In this document: positions 1 through 16,204 of the stretch, piece after piece
How the letters are laid out: each line of letters begins with the position of its first letter
How positions within the stretch are numbered: the stretch's first letter is position 1
NCBI GenBank assembly: GCA_035079385.1
Contig: JAVHKY010000049.1
Location: 558,001 to 622,000 of the forward strand
Length of the DNA: 64,000 bases
Source of the DNA: Aspidiotus rigidus
Lineage: Eukaryota > Arthropoda > Insecta > Hemiptera > Diaspididae
Reading direction: 5' to 3'
The notes under the pieces: generated by a model
What the model was told of the DNA's origin: nothing
Databases searched by the model: none
The model's input: only the letters and a program-made list of their open reading frames with translations
Program-made: the position numbers and the translations under genes

Positions 1-277
1 GCGAATTTCTGAATCACCCACGGGGTAGAGATTTTCCAATTATTAATTATATTAATTATTTAATTATTTATTTATTTAATTATTTAATTATATTAATTAT
101 TTATTTATTTAATTATTGAATTATTGAATTATTTAATTATTTAATTATTAATTAATTAATTATTTATTATTATTACGCGGGGTGACTCGCGAATTTCTGA
201 ATCACCCACGGGGTAGAGATTTTCCAATTATTAATTATATTAATTATTTAATTATTTATTTATTTATTTAATTATTT

Positions 278-308
<31 letters not shown>

Positions 309-458
309 ATTAATTATTATTATTACGTGGGGTGTACTCGCGAATTTCTGAATCACCCACGGGGTAGAGATTTCTCTTGACGGGGGGGGGGAGGGGGGGT
401 GTACTCGCAAGTTTCAAAATCGGGGTCCGGCGAGAGAAAAGACATGGAACATGTCAAA
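1..458. repeat. Tandem AT-rich block with dispersed-repeat end
   Basis: A block beginning with GCGAATTTCTGAATCACCCA and followed by long AATT/ATTT low-complexity sequence occurs three times (near 1, 186 and 338). The last copy continues into a G-run and the sequence up to about 458. The same terminal sequence, G-run included, appears in inverted orientation near 30108-30240, again beside AAAT low complexity. This is a dispersed repeat family with a simple-sequence interior; I cannot assign a superfamily. From 459 to 986 I see no gene. Confidence 0.7.
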
Positions 459-986
459 ACTTGAGATATTTGAGTAGAGTAGGAATCCTATTTTATGGAA
501 TTTATCCGTGTGTCCAACGTAGATGACTTACTTGGAGGAGTAGGACGTTACGTTATGGTCAGACTTTGATAGGAAAGCTGAGGGTGGCAGCAACACGGAT
601 TGAGATTAAATATTTTTCTATGTTCTCCCTCTGATACCTGGTATACAGCTCCAAGGTTGAAATTGTTCGCAATCCCCCTTCTCGATACATATCTAGCTCA
701 AGAGTCGACATTTTTTATGGTGTCTTGAAATCTTATTGGAAGTTGTTTGGTTGTCTATGCCCCCCGCCTTTCTGCACGAAACGATTTCAAAGGACTCAAT
801 CTGAGAAAAATCTCCGCAAGCATGAGCAAATTGTAGTTCCCAAAATGCAGAGCTCTAGCCTACATTTGGACTTGAAGAAATCTGTAGTATTTAAAATATC
901 AAAACTCTGAGCTATTCTTTGTACTTGGATTGTGAACTTTTTTGAAGACAGTAAAATGTATAAATTTCGGTGCCCATTATACTTAC

Positions 987-3230
987 TTTTGTGAATCGAA
1001 TTTGCGATGATAAATTCGTAGCCGACGATACCGAAAACAGGATGCTCTTTGATTTCGTTTTTCTTCACGAAAGCCCAAAGATTTGTTCCTTTTTCGCCCA
1101 GACACGTTACATTTATGTAAATTTCTGGTACGGTTGGACAAGCGAAGGCTTTAGTTAAAGTGAGATTATCGACTTTGGAACTACCGGTGTCTTCACTGCT
1201 TCCAGTAAGTATTTCTGTATCACGTTCATTTTCACCTTGTGAATCGTCATCTTCATCAGTTGATATGTCTCCAGTCGCAGTCTGTTTGTCGTCAGGGTCA
1301 ATTCTACTTGCGGAGTTTTTGACATTCCAATGCGGCTCTTCATTACTGTTCGTTTTCCCGTTTGAATTCGCGTCTGTGTCCATTACAGATACTTCCTGTT
1401 TGTCTCCAGTCAAGATATAGTATCTACTTGTTTGCCATTTAACATCTTTTAAAAAATGTGCACCTATTTCTGGAGCAATATTCATCGCTCGTGTACACAT
1501 TTGAAGACGTTGTTCTTCTGAAACCTCATCATCGTCGAACGCGGAAGGTATTACATCTCCAGTTGACGTATTCAGTATTTCTGTAGCATTAGCTGAAGTC
1601 GGAAAGAGAATGAGAGTATGATTATTTGTGATAGATAAGGGGTGACATTTCATTCCTGTCTATCTATAAGGCTAGCAACCGAGTCTCTTCCTCTAAAAGA
1701 AAAGAAGGATAAAAATATGGATACTTCCTGCGCTGCCAGTAACGATGGTTTGAGCTATGCCTCATCGTCGTGTAGTATACTGGGCTATACTAGATTTAAC
1801 ATACAGTATACAAAGCTGTACTTCGCTTAACTTCCAGCACACGAGGCCTTAACTCAATTTCTTAGCCTTCATTATACTGAAAAACGAAATGTTGGCCGGG
1901 GAGTACCTTGACCTTATTCTGGGATATTCGTAAGATATCGGTTAAGGACTCATACGAGTACAATCAGGGGAGTGTGACCTCACCAGGATATGATATTTGG
2001 CTTAAATTGTCTCATTAGAAGATGGGCTTATAGAAATCAGAGAGTAACGTCTAGAGAAATTACAATAGTCGCATACTGGGAGGAGACATTCAGAACTTTC
2101 GAGGAAAGCGAAGTAATTCATGACAGATTTTTGAGAACAGCGGAGATTGCGGGTTTTCTGCTACTATTGCAAAAGGTGCAATTGCGGTTAATTTTTGTTT
2201 GCGTCTTCCAAGGTGGGATAAACCAATACCCGAGGAGTAGTGAAGAAGAGTTGGCTAACTGCATTGTTGTTTTCACCGATTTGCGCTACAAAACTGTTTG
2301 AAATAAAGGGGGATTTTTGCGTTCAAAGCCTCATCCTTGACAGCCAATTGACCATCGATGTCCACTTCTGAAATTTCTTCTAAGACTCATCATCTTGATA
2401 TACTCTCTTTTCACTTACCCTCTCGAATATCATCCAACAATATTAAACGGTACTCGTTGATGTTTTTAGGATTGAAAGGTTTACCGCTGTCCCTGAAAAT
2501 GACCCAGATTGTCGGTTCCTCTTCCTTACAATCACAATCGACATGAATGTATATTGGAGGGAAGGTGGGGCACTGGTATGCTGGCCGAACATTGATGTCG
2601 TCATCGCTTTCACCTCCAGAAGAGGATATACTATCACTTTCAGAATAGTATGTGCCATCACTTTCAGAAGATGATGGCCCTCCATCTTCAGAGGAGGATA
2701 AATTTACAAAAACGTAAGCTTCCAATTTTTCAAGTTCTTTATTTCGCGTAAATTGAAAACGTTTTCCTTTTCTATGTTTCAATACGTGATCGAGTCCCGT
2801 TTGGCAAAGTTGAAGACGCTTTTCTTCAGTATACTGATCGGCATCGGCTTCAGGATGTTCCTTCAGGTAAGGTATTTTTCCATAATAGTCAGGAACTGAA
2901 AAATTTATTTACGGAAGTAGGTATGTGTTATCAATTTAAATACAACATCATGCATGCCTAATATGTCCCAGATAGATTCGTGTCTGGCTTTCACCCTGGT
3001 CATTCAGTTTTTGGAAATTTTCTTCAAAGGTGGAGTTCGATGAATCCTCTTCATAACTGAAGAGCATTCACACGTCGCTAATAGTCTCATCCTCAAACTG
3101 GCTCACATTCTTTTTACTTACTCTTTGTGATACTTTTGAAAATTTTAACTTCAAATTTTTCTTCACTACAGATGGACTTCGCCGAAAATAGAGAAACACA
3201 ACCTATCAGTAGAATCCTAATTAATTCCAT
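987..3230 (-). CDS. Secreted three-domain family protein, copy 1 (partial)
   Basis: First of three tandem paralogues; function unknown. Exons on the minus strand: 3122-3230 (signal peptide, starts MELIRILLIGCVSLF), 2419-2895 (domain 1) and 987-1592 (domain 2). Each donor is GTAAGT-like, each acceptor is CAG, and every junction is phase 1. Domain 1 carries RLQLC, an acidic/Ser-rich linker, then YQCPTFPPIYIHV. Domain 2 carries RLQMC and FACPTVPEIYINV. The domain 2 exon is 606 nt, the same length as in both other copies. The fourth exon found in copies 2 and 3 is not visible in the 986 bases left of the last donor, so it is outside the window or lost. An open frame running past 987 is intron read-through. 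The gene model is well supported by copy comparison; the role is not known. Confidence 0.8.
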
Positions 3231-3339
3231 ATCGAATAGTCGTCGCGTTCGAATTTCCAAATTTTCAAAATTTTGTATTCGTAGAGCGGTTCGTGTGCAA
3301 AAGCAAGAATAAATAAATTACAAGTGTAGTGGTTTTCTG

Positions 3340-3400
3340 TGCTCTATATTTTCTTACAGCGTGTCATAAATTTGTTTAAATAAATGAATGACGATTCGGT
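3340..3400 (-). promoter_or_regulatory. Conserved 5-prime leader of family copy 1
   Basis: A block about 110-170 bp upstream of the signal-peptide exon is conserved in all three paralogues (here, 8027-8090 and 16360-16420). On the minus strand it contains a TTTGAACAGATTTATG-like core. In copies 1 and 2 it ends at a consensus donor GTAAGAAAATA. The likeliest reading is a short non-coding first exon. In copy 3 the donor is changed (TTACGAAAATA on the plus strand), so it may be spliced differently. This is inference from conservation only. Confidence 0.35.
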
Positions 3401-3785
3401 ATTCAGGTCTTTCTTATTCTGTTGAAATAATATTTGGATTATAGAGAAAATTGAAGAAAATAGGAGTATGTAAGGACTCATAAAAAACGTTGAAATAGTG
3501 TTGAAATTGCGAGCACAGTATTAGGTACCGGTACTTCCAGTATTCCAAATTGCATACTTATTCCCCTACAGTTCATAAATTTGGTTTGTTTTCAACATTG
3601 ATTGTATTGATGTTGCTGAGGTGTACATTAATTTTCATTCCAGAAGAATTCGCCGAAAAATCTGTTTTAGAAAAGGGATGAAATTTTGATAACAAGTAGG
3701 CGAATAAGTATGCAATTTTGATGGCTGGAAATGCCGTACACTCTTTTGTCTTTTGAATTACTTAAGATTTCTGTAAGATCTCTTC

Positions 3786-7882
<4,097 letters not shown>

Positions 7883-8026
7883 GTCAATATTTTAATAGTC
7901 GCGTTTGATTTGGCTGATGAGTAGTTTTAAAGATTTTTTAATTGTGAAACGGGTTGAGTACGACTACAAAATTTTATATTGTAACTATACAAATAGTTTG
8001 AATGAATAGAGTGATGTTTGGGAGAC

Positions 8027-8110
8027 TGTATTTTCTTACCGCTCCGCATAAATCTGTTCAAACAAGTGAATGTCGGTTTGTATCCAAATTAAAAGCAGAG
8101 AATTTTCAGA
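8027..8110 (-). promoter_or_regulatory. Conserved 5-prime leader of family copy 2
   Basis: Counterpart of the leader block at 3340-3400. It ends at a GTAAGAAAATAC donor about 150 bases before the start codon of copy 2 and is probably a non-coding first exon. No TATA box was identified with confidence. Confidence 0.35.
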
Positions 8111-8240
8111 ACGTACTACAAAGTATACTCCTCTGATTGAAAATGTAGCTTGTAATTTCAATACAGTGGATCTGTCATATCAGAGGGAAAAGGGCTACGT
8201 ACCTTGTATCCAAATTTTTTCCATATCGTATACAAAAAGG

Positions 8241-9034
8241 GAAATATATAAGTGCATGCCTCATAATATTATATTGACCGTCCGTTCTCCTCCCGCCATG
8301 GAAAAAAACTGACACGACATTGAAACTATGACGAACGTCATACATGCACGCCAGCACATTGTTCTGCGTGTTCTCATATGTGTGCACTACTTACATTGTG
8401 TATTTGTCCATTTCAATGGATTCCGAGTGTTTTGATTTTGTGTGCACAACTTGTATCCAGGTGCACTACTTACTTAATGTAATTGTCCATTGTCTGTTTT
8501 ATAGTATTTCTAGTGTTTTGGATCTGAGTGCACAACTTATATGAGGGTATGTGCACTACTTACTTTGTGTATTTGTTTGTTTTATAGGACTTCTGGTGTT
8601 TTCGGTCTCGAGTGCACAACTTATTAGATGATGTGTGCACTACTTACTTCGTTTATTTGTTTGTCTCGATGGATTCCAATTGTTTTTGGTTTAACACTCA
8701 TTTGCGGGTGTCCTATAGACAGTTCTAATAAGAATTAAAAAAAAAAATTTATTGTGAGGATGCAAGGAAGGTAAATCAATTTGTCGTGAAAGTATGCGAG
8801 TTGGTAAGAAACTAGTCAAACCGCCGTGATCCTGCGTGCGTGAATGTTGTACCATTTGCGGAAACTCCTTCCGTGCTCCTGAGCATGTGGACAAAGTCGT
8901 ACTATTGGGCTCTCTTGAACAAACCACTATTCCAAATGGGTGATGACAAGGAGGGGTCGTCGTACTTTATCGGATCTTCAAATCTCAGTAAGCCACTCAC
9001 CGCCTAATTAACGAAACAATATATGAAACTCGAA
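8241..9034 (+). repeat. Duplicated MULE-derived block, copy A
   Basis: Nearly the same sequence occurs at 18049-18812 in the same orientation, so this is one of two copies of a mobile-element-derived block. It contains the ~95-bp GTGCACTACTTAC tandem repeat (about 8375-8690), then a piece of reading frame that includes a WTKSYYWALLN-like stretch related to the MULE fragment at 54.5-55.0 kb. Copy A diverges right after GAAGAT at 9034, whereas copy B continues into a SWIM zinc finger. Confidence 0.7.
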
Positions 9035-9099
9035 GATCGGAAATTCGACATTTGAATTTGGAAAAATAAAGAGAACTATGTACTTGGGGGAGCCAAACG

Positions 9100-9540
9100 C
9101 TCCTTGCTTGAGGAGTGGGAAGCGAGAATCGCTCAGAGCGAGCTACAGGAAAATGACGACCCATACGAGACCTTGATGAGAGGACGAATCGAGACCATGG
9201 TCCGCTAAACTTTTACCTGACGCAAGTGTCAAGCGCCATGGTTGCTTCAACAAGTACCTTTATGAGAAGTTGAGAAAAGTTGGGCAGGCAACGTGTTCAC
9301 ATTAGGATCAAGGCCAGGATAATGGGCCATAACAGACCTTATTTGAGTGTGAGGTATGGAGACGTGAGCGGAGGAAGCTTAGTCGGTCACTACAAGAGAT
9401 TGAGTTGATGAGGTAGCCTGGTAGCACCTTTCCAAGTTCCAAAGAAGTGTAGAACCAAATTTCTGCATTGGAACCACAATCATGAAGAAGAAGATGAACA
9501 AGGAATGGAATACGCAAATGCAGAGCTATGCTGTGGCCTA
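9100..9540 (+). pseudogene. R1-like LINE C-terminal relic
   Basis: Plus-strand frames, with stops, show the C-terminal hallmarks of R1-clade ORF2: a GCFNKYLYEKL-like segment, then a run ending TLFECEVWRRERRKL, comparable to the zinc-knuckle region (T.FEC..W...R..L) after RNase H. The 5-prime part is missing. It lies just downstream of family copy 3 and upstream (on the minus strand) of copy 2. Confidence 0.6.
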
Positions 9541-9974
9541 CTCAACACCTGTGTACCGTCCATATACTCTGCAGGAAGAAGACCAAACATAAGGACATAT
9601 TAAGACACTCCGACTGTAATTTGGTGTAAGTTATGTTTTGGAGTGTTAACGTCTGCGTTCATGGAGGCACTGCAACTCTGCGGTTCCATGATGAGGGGGT
9701 TTCGCCAAGGAGATTCTTCCAACATTGAACTTATATCCGAAACGGTCGATTTCGGTGTTGAAAAAAACAAAGCTAATGCACACACAACCCGCACCCACTC
9801 CACATGGGGGACGGGCGGCGGCACATGCGACACAAGCGGCCCTGCTCAAATAATTCTCAGATCTATACAGCTTCTATAATGAAGAAAATTGAATAAACAA
9901 GAAGTAAAGAACAATAAAATGACAAAATAGGTGAATAATACTACTTAGATGTAGAATTTTTGTACGATCTCTTC

Positions 9975-12900
9975 TCACTTGAATTGCATCAATGCAAAAG
10001 TGAGATTTCTTACTGAGATTATGACCTGTGCAATATTTTCGGCGTCCTCTGTAGCCAAACGAATATGTGCTATCGGTTGAGTTGGGCAACTAAATGCTCT
10101 CACCACTTCCTCAGTTTCATATCTTTTCCGACGGTTAGAATTCTCGTGTCGATCTTTGCTTTCGTAAACTTCGTTCTCGTAAATACGGTAATATTGACTT
10201 CGTCCTGTATCATCTTTTGTAAATTGGACATTTTCTCCGAAGATGGTTTTCATCGCTTTCTCACAGATAGAAAGACGCTGCTCCTTTGTAAGTTTATCGA
10301 CATCGATGGCAGCATCTTTCTTGCCTCTTTTCTCCATAATTGTGTCGAATATTTGACCAAACTTTTCTAACTTGTAAATCGATGCACTATGATCCTCGTC
10401 TTTTTTATCGTTGTCAAATTCTGAAGAATTGAGAAGTTCAGTATAATTTTGTGGAAGAGGTAAATGATCTTTTTGCCATTTTTTACTCGGGTTGTCATGT
10501 TTTCCATAAACTGTAACAGGATAAAAAAGATAAATTTAGATAAGTTAGGCTATAAGTAGATTATGATTCCCGTCGTCGAAATCTGCTTATGAATTGTAAG
10601 TTTTTTTCCCCTCGTTGCAATCGTTCAAAGACTCTTTGGCCAGCGAGAACTCTTTATTTTGTTTTTATTGATGACAGAATAAGCTCGGTAAGACCCCAAA
10701 AGAAGTCCTCAATCGAGGTTCCTAAATATCGAGAAGTTGACCTCATCCACCTGAATAAGAATGTACGCAGAAGACTTGAAGGATCCTTTCAGTTCCTAGA
10801 GTTGTTGAAAGAATAACACAATGGTTCCGATAGCAAATTTCTCGGAAATTCCTGATATTTTGTCAAAGTTGAAATTCAAATAGTTAGTCTTAATAACTCT
10901 ATGATCGAGATTTTTCCAAGTAACTAAAGTAGGTCAGAGCCTCCGTCTCTTCAACGACCACAATTTACCAAAAAATAAAACGATGGTCTTTTCCTTTTGA
11001 AAAAGTAAAAAGAATGAAAGTTGCAGCCCTTGAAAGTTTAGAGCTAAAAGAGTTGGCTGGCATTCTTCATGAGAAATGTTTTACCTACCAAATTTTACGC
11101 CCTCAGTCCAGCTGCTAGTTGTTTTACTAGAAATGCCAGTAAATGAAGACGGCTGTGGTACATAGAAGACTGCTTTTCGGGTTCATTGGAGTTATGTCCT
11201 CATCTTTTTGTTACAACGCTAGTGCTACCCACTTCAAATTACAGTACAAAATACAAATGATCTAACTGCTGGCGCTCCTTGCGGCTGAGTCGTTCAAAAG
11301 AAGCCAAATTGTACCAAGTGACAGTGAAACAACCTTGAGAAACGGCAGAAAAATATATTATACAAGAAATACCTTTTTGTAGAAAGAATCATCGTCGCTT
11401 AATTTTTTCCTGCATAATATTCGTCCAGTTATAGTAATCATGATTCAAACCGGTCATCCACAAGGAGCGCCAGCTGTCAGATTGGTAGAATATTTTGTAA
11501 TGCAAGTTGAGTGTGTGGGACCAGTGCAAGTTGTATCAAAAACATGAGCGTTACGCGATTCGGACCGGGCAGCGCTAGCATCGCGCAAAATTTTTGAATT
11601 CAAAATCTCTCAAAAATATGATCATCTGAAAGAAAATTTTCCACTCTTCAATTTCGTTCCTTACGAGTACACGCCTAAATTCATTATTTTTGGAGAAATT
11701 TAAGAAAAACTAAAAAATCACCTTTGGTTTCAAGTCACGATCACCGTTCGCTTATCAGTACTTTCTAGGTATTTTACATAGGCGACGCTAGCGATCCTAC
11801 AATATGCCCGGTCTGAATAGGCGGCGTAACCTACTCTAGGTAGCGCTAGTTATTAAAGTGATCATGGATTTTTTTCTTATGGACCAAATACATGCGTTAT
11901 CGTAGTTCAAACGCATTTTCTGAAGTTATTTGACTCTTAATCAACAACAGCGTAGGAATCAAAGTTGTAGAGAATTCCCAAAAGAACATTTTTTCTACTA
12001 AACAATTTTTTCTAAAACTCATACTTGAATTAGAAAACAGAATTGAAAACTATTTGGAGATATAAAAATTGGACCATAATATGGCCGTCCTTAGTATCAG
12101 GCTGGAATATTAAATCTGGCAACATTGGGATGACGAAAAATACGGGCCGAGTTTTATACGGGCTCTTATGGAAAAACCTTTGAAAAACACGTTAATCATT
12201 GATTTGCGAACAGTTTTTGATTCCGCGGGGAAAAAGTTTATAAATATATGGAAAGAGTAAACGATTCTCTATCTTTTGAACTAGGTCTCGTTAAGATTGA
12301 TGTACCACGCTTCGCTCTCTGTCCGACTTTTTATTTTAAAACGTGAATAACTCGCTTTGTAGTTGACCAATCTTAACGAGACCAAGCTCAAAATATCGAA
12401 AAACGTTGTATCTTTAAATGACGTTCTCTGCATTTTATTCAAAAACTTCATCGTATTTGTCTAAAATCAGGTTTTTCAATGTTCTCCCATAAGATACTAT
12501 ACAAACTTCAGCCCCCGTGCAATGTTGTCGAGTTTCACTCCGGCCTGATACGAGAGACGGCCATGACCATGATCACCTTTGTACGCAGGCCTACCAACAC
12601 AAACTCCAAGTTACACCGCCTATGAAAATGTAACTCCCAAAACTAGCGTTGAGTGTACAGCAGATGTACAGTAGTATTTGAGCCACGCATTCAACAGAGC
12701 GCGCCACTATCGAGTTCTGGTGATGAAGCTGAGAAAGTGAATGTAGTATGTACACGTTCTCCCCATTAGTCTCAATCAATATTCATTTAAATTAAAATAT
12801 ATTGAAAAAAGTAAGACATTTCTGGAGTACAAGTAAATGAAGAGGAGTTTTTTATTCTACATATTTGTAGGATTTGGATTATAAATTTGATAAACGTCAT

Positions 12901-15900
12901 ATTTTCGTTCCTGTTGAGTAGTCGATACCAGCGCGCTTCTCAGCTTGAGAATTAAAATTTTCAATATTTTTTAAAAAACCAAGAACAAACGCAATTAACA
13001 CAAGAACAAAAAGAAGAAAATTTGTAGATTGTAAAATTCCCTTTTGGATGATACTTCTTTCATCAAAAATTGGAATATACGTGAAATATTCTGTAGGAGC
13101 GCTGATGTTGTTGTTGAGAAAGTGATCATAGTGTTTTTTCAACATGACACAAAAAAATAATAAGATCAATTTCACCTTCTCAAATATTGTTTTTGTGAAA
13201 AATGTAGAGAACAAAAATTTTAGCTTTCTCAATTTTTTACAGGTGAGTGTAATTGTTAGAGATTTTTTCTATAATTCATCAACTTTTTGACAAGTTTCCA
13301 CAAATGGCCGTCAAAGAGAACGAAGAGGGTGCCTTCTTCGATTTCATTTGCAAATTCAAACAATTTTGTTTTCTTTTTTAAAGCTCTGGTTCTTAGTGAG
13401 CCATTGAATTAAAGACTGAATGTAAAACCAAGCCTAAGCAAAAGCGAGCGGTTTAAACAGATGCGATGCCAGCGCTAACCGGTCCAATTGGCAGCGCACC
13501 TGGCGAAGTGGCGGGCAGTAATCCAATACCCTGGTCTAGGCTAGATTATTTTTTGTCTTACTCTCACTCTTGTTTTATTGAATTTTATGTCTGCTCCTAT
13601 CGTTTGATCGGTAATTGAAAAAATAAAATGTGAGCAATGATCAGCACCATATGGAAAAATTTCCAGGTGCCGCCAATGTGTCAGCATGCGGTTTCATTTC
13701 GCCTTGCAAAATGGCAAGACGCAAATTTCCTATTGACCCTCAGCCCAAAGACACATACATGCCGTAACGTAGATCGAGGTCACTTGTGACTTCACCATCT
13801 CGTTGGATCTCGCCTCCGGGAACAGCTTAATGACCCGCAGCCCGAACGTATGTACGCGTGGGGATAATTTTTTCGCAGAAACTTGTCGCTGTACTTCAAT
13901 ATTTTCATATGAAGCCATAGAACCTCCTTCAATAGAGTAAAATAATATGAATTTTAGTACCTATTTAACCTACTTACTTTGTCGAATCGAATTTGCGATA
14001 ATAAGTTCGTAACGGGTGATACCCAGTGCTGGATGCTCTTTGATTTCATTTTCCTTTACTAAGGCCCACAGAGTATTTTCTTTTTCGCTCAGGCACGTTA
14101 CATTTATGTGAATTTCTGGTACCGTTGGACAAGTGAATGCTTTCATTATAGTCAGGTTATTATCGACTGTCGAACTACCGGAGTCTCCAATGCTTCCACT
14201 ATATGTTTCTGTATCAGTTTTACTGCCACTCTCCGAATTTTGAACTGCTTCACTCCTTCGTGGGGAGTTTTTACCATTCCAAAATGGATTTCTTGTTGGG
14301 GAGTTTGGAACAGCCCAAAACGGATTTTCATCACTCTTTGTTTCTTGGTTTAAATTATGTTCTTTTTCAGTTTCATATACATTCGTCCTCTTAATTTTAA
14401 ACAAGGTATAGTACTTTAATGTTCGACTTTTCACTTCATTTGTGAAATATGCGGCCATCTCTGGGGCCATATTCATCACTCTTTTACACAACTGGAGACG
14501 TTGTTCTTGTGGAAGTTTTTCATCGTCAAACACCGAATTTGTTATATTCTGTTGTGATACTTTTTCTGCTTCTTCGGCCCTAGCTGCAATTCAAAGGTTA
14601 ATGAGAATCTCTGATATCGCACGAGTAGACATCGTGAAAGCGTATAGTTTCGAGAAGAATGAAAACTCAGAAAAACTGCAATCAATTGCAGTATTTGCAG
14701 GCCTATAATTTTTATCTACTATAAAATGTACTATAATTCAGAAAATAAATTACAAAAACTAATTTTTAAAGCAATTTTAAGCAGCAAACTGAAACAGTAT
14801 TCCTCCCTAATGAAGCGGAGGTACCAATCAGAAGAACAAAATTCATTATAATTTTTTCGTTTTCCAAAGTGTCTGAAACGAACTAACATTTGATGGAAAT
14901 TGTTTATTCATCAATGTCTTCTAATTCTGCTAGAACTGCACGAACAAAGCTATTTTTTGGACTAGCATTTTAATGTTTAGAAATTTACGGCTAGGGAGAA
15001 AAATGCCAGCTTTTCAGTTTGATCTCAGGAAGTAATCCAGTAAGTCTAGTTAGTCAAATTTGAAAATGAACAAATATGTATACAATAATTACCTATAACT
15101 CATTCTTATAATTGAAAAGGATTTTCAAGATGCCCAAGAAACTCAGTTTTATAAAAGTTTTCTCCCCCAATTTTCAAATCCTGGCCCAGCTATATGTATA
15201 ATATATTAAGCTTTCATAGCACTAACCTTCGCGAATATCCTCTAAAAATAGTAAACGAAACTGCTTAATGTCTTTGACGTTGAAAGATTCGCCAATGGCT
15301 TTGAACATTACCCAAATTGACGATCTTTTCTTCCATTCGTAATGGATATGAATGTACATTGGAGGAATGGTAGGACACTGGTAAGCTGGATAAACGTTGA
15401 CCAAGCCGTCTCTTTCATCACTCGAAGAGGACGTACTGTCATCTTCAAAAGAGGACATACTCAAATTCTCAGAAGTGGGTAATTCTACTAGAACGTAAGT
15501 TTCTAATTTCTCAGGTTTTTTGTTTTCTATGAATTGAAATTTTCTTCCCCTTCTATGTTCTAATACGCGATGAAACCCTTTCTGGCACAGTTCAAGACGC
15601 CTTTCTTCCGTGTACTGATCGGTATTGGCTACAGGATATTCTTGCAGGTAGCTTATATTTCCATCATTGGGAACTAAAAGAAATGCCAATATCGATTTAG
15701 GCTAGATTTATATCTAGGGATGTGTCTCTAGTATGGATTATATCTCAAAGAGGATCGTGTCAGACCTTCAATACCTTGGTGAGCCAAAATGGTGACGGCG
15801 ATAGGCGAGTGCGGTCACACTCGGGCGCCAGAGGCGTTTTAAAAACTCATATTTTCGAAGGAAATCAAGAAACTGCACACGGGTGCTAAAATTCTATCGC

Positions 15901-16204
15901 CATCACTGATTATAATCTGTGTGTGGTTCTTGCTGTCTAAGGATGCAGTCTTAATATTTAAACTCAGATATCGTATACTTTGTAAGCATTTCTCACACCG
16001 CTGATAGTCTCATTCTTAAATATCAAACAGTCCCTCATATACAAATATATTAATCATTCTAGAATCCGAATCTTGGCTAGCATTCTTTCACTTACTTATT
16101 GTGATACTTTTAAAAATTTTAACTTCATATTTTTCTGCGCAGGAAACAAACTGTCCGAATGACAGAAAAACTCTACTCAACAATAGAATCCTCATCAATG
16201 CCAT
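9975..16204 (-). CDS. Secreted three-domain family protein, copy 3 (complete)
   Basis: Complete paralogue of about 565 aa and the most diverged of the three. Exons on the minus strand: 16096-16204 (signal peptide, MALMRILLLSRVFLSF), 15227-15673, 13978-14583 and 9975-10510 (stop TGA). Phases are all 1. The domain 1 exon uses a TAG acceptor and a GTTAGT donor, unlike its siblings, and is 30-33 nt shorter in the acidic linker. The domain 2 insert contains a short internal duplication around NPFWAV and NPFWNG. Domain 3 has RLSICEKAMK and FSCPTQPIAHIRL. The 3.5-kb last intron carries two foldback elements (11.2 and 12.1-12.6 kb) and an isolated membrane-like ORF. No function can be assigned. Confidence 0.83.
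11232..11518. repeat. Foldback/MITE-like inverted repeat
   Basis: Imperfect inverted arms of about 60-70 bp, at 11232-11290 and 11452-11518, share CTGGCGCTCCTTG. The element is intronic in family copy 3. No target duplication was identified. Confidence 0.55.
12081..12563. repeat. Foldback element with ~220-bp arms
   Basis: Arms 12081-12305 and 12359-12563 are inverted copies. The outer ends read ATGGCCGTCC and its complement, and the inner ends share GGTCTCGTTAAGATTG. It has no coding capacity and is probably a non-autonomous DNA transposon in the last intron of family copy 3. Confidence 0.7.
12897..13146 (-). other. Unsupported intronic ORF with one hydrophobic segment
   Basis: A short minus-strand frame from an ATG near 13146 encodes roughly 80 residues, including a hydrophobic stretch NFLLFVLVLIAFVLGFL. 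It lies alone inside the last intron of family copy 3 and has no paralogous counterpart in the other copies. There is no evidence that it is expressed. Confidence 0.15.
15791..15906. repeat. Short MITE-like element
   Basis: A 116-bp segment is bounded by GGTGACGGCGATAG and its near-perfect complement CTATCGCCATCAC. It sits in the first intron of family copy 3 and is absent from the equivalent introns of copies 1 and 2. Confidence 0.5.

Noticed and set aside
796..1653. 285-codon continuous minus-strand frame
   Set aside because: It extends exon 3 of family copy 1 into both flanking introns; comparison with copies 2 and 3 places splice sites at 987 and 1592.
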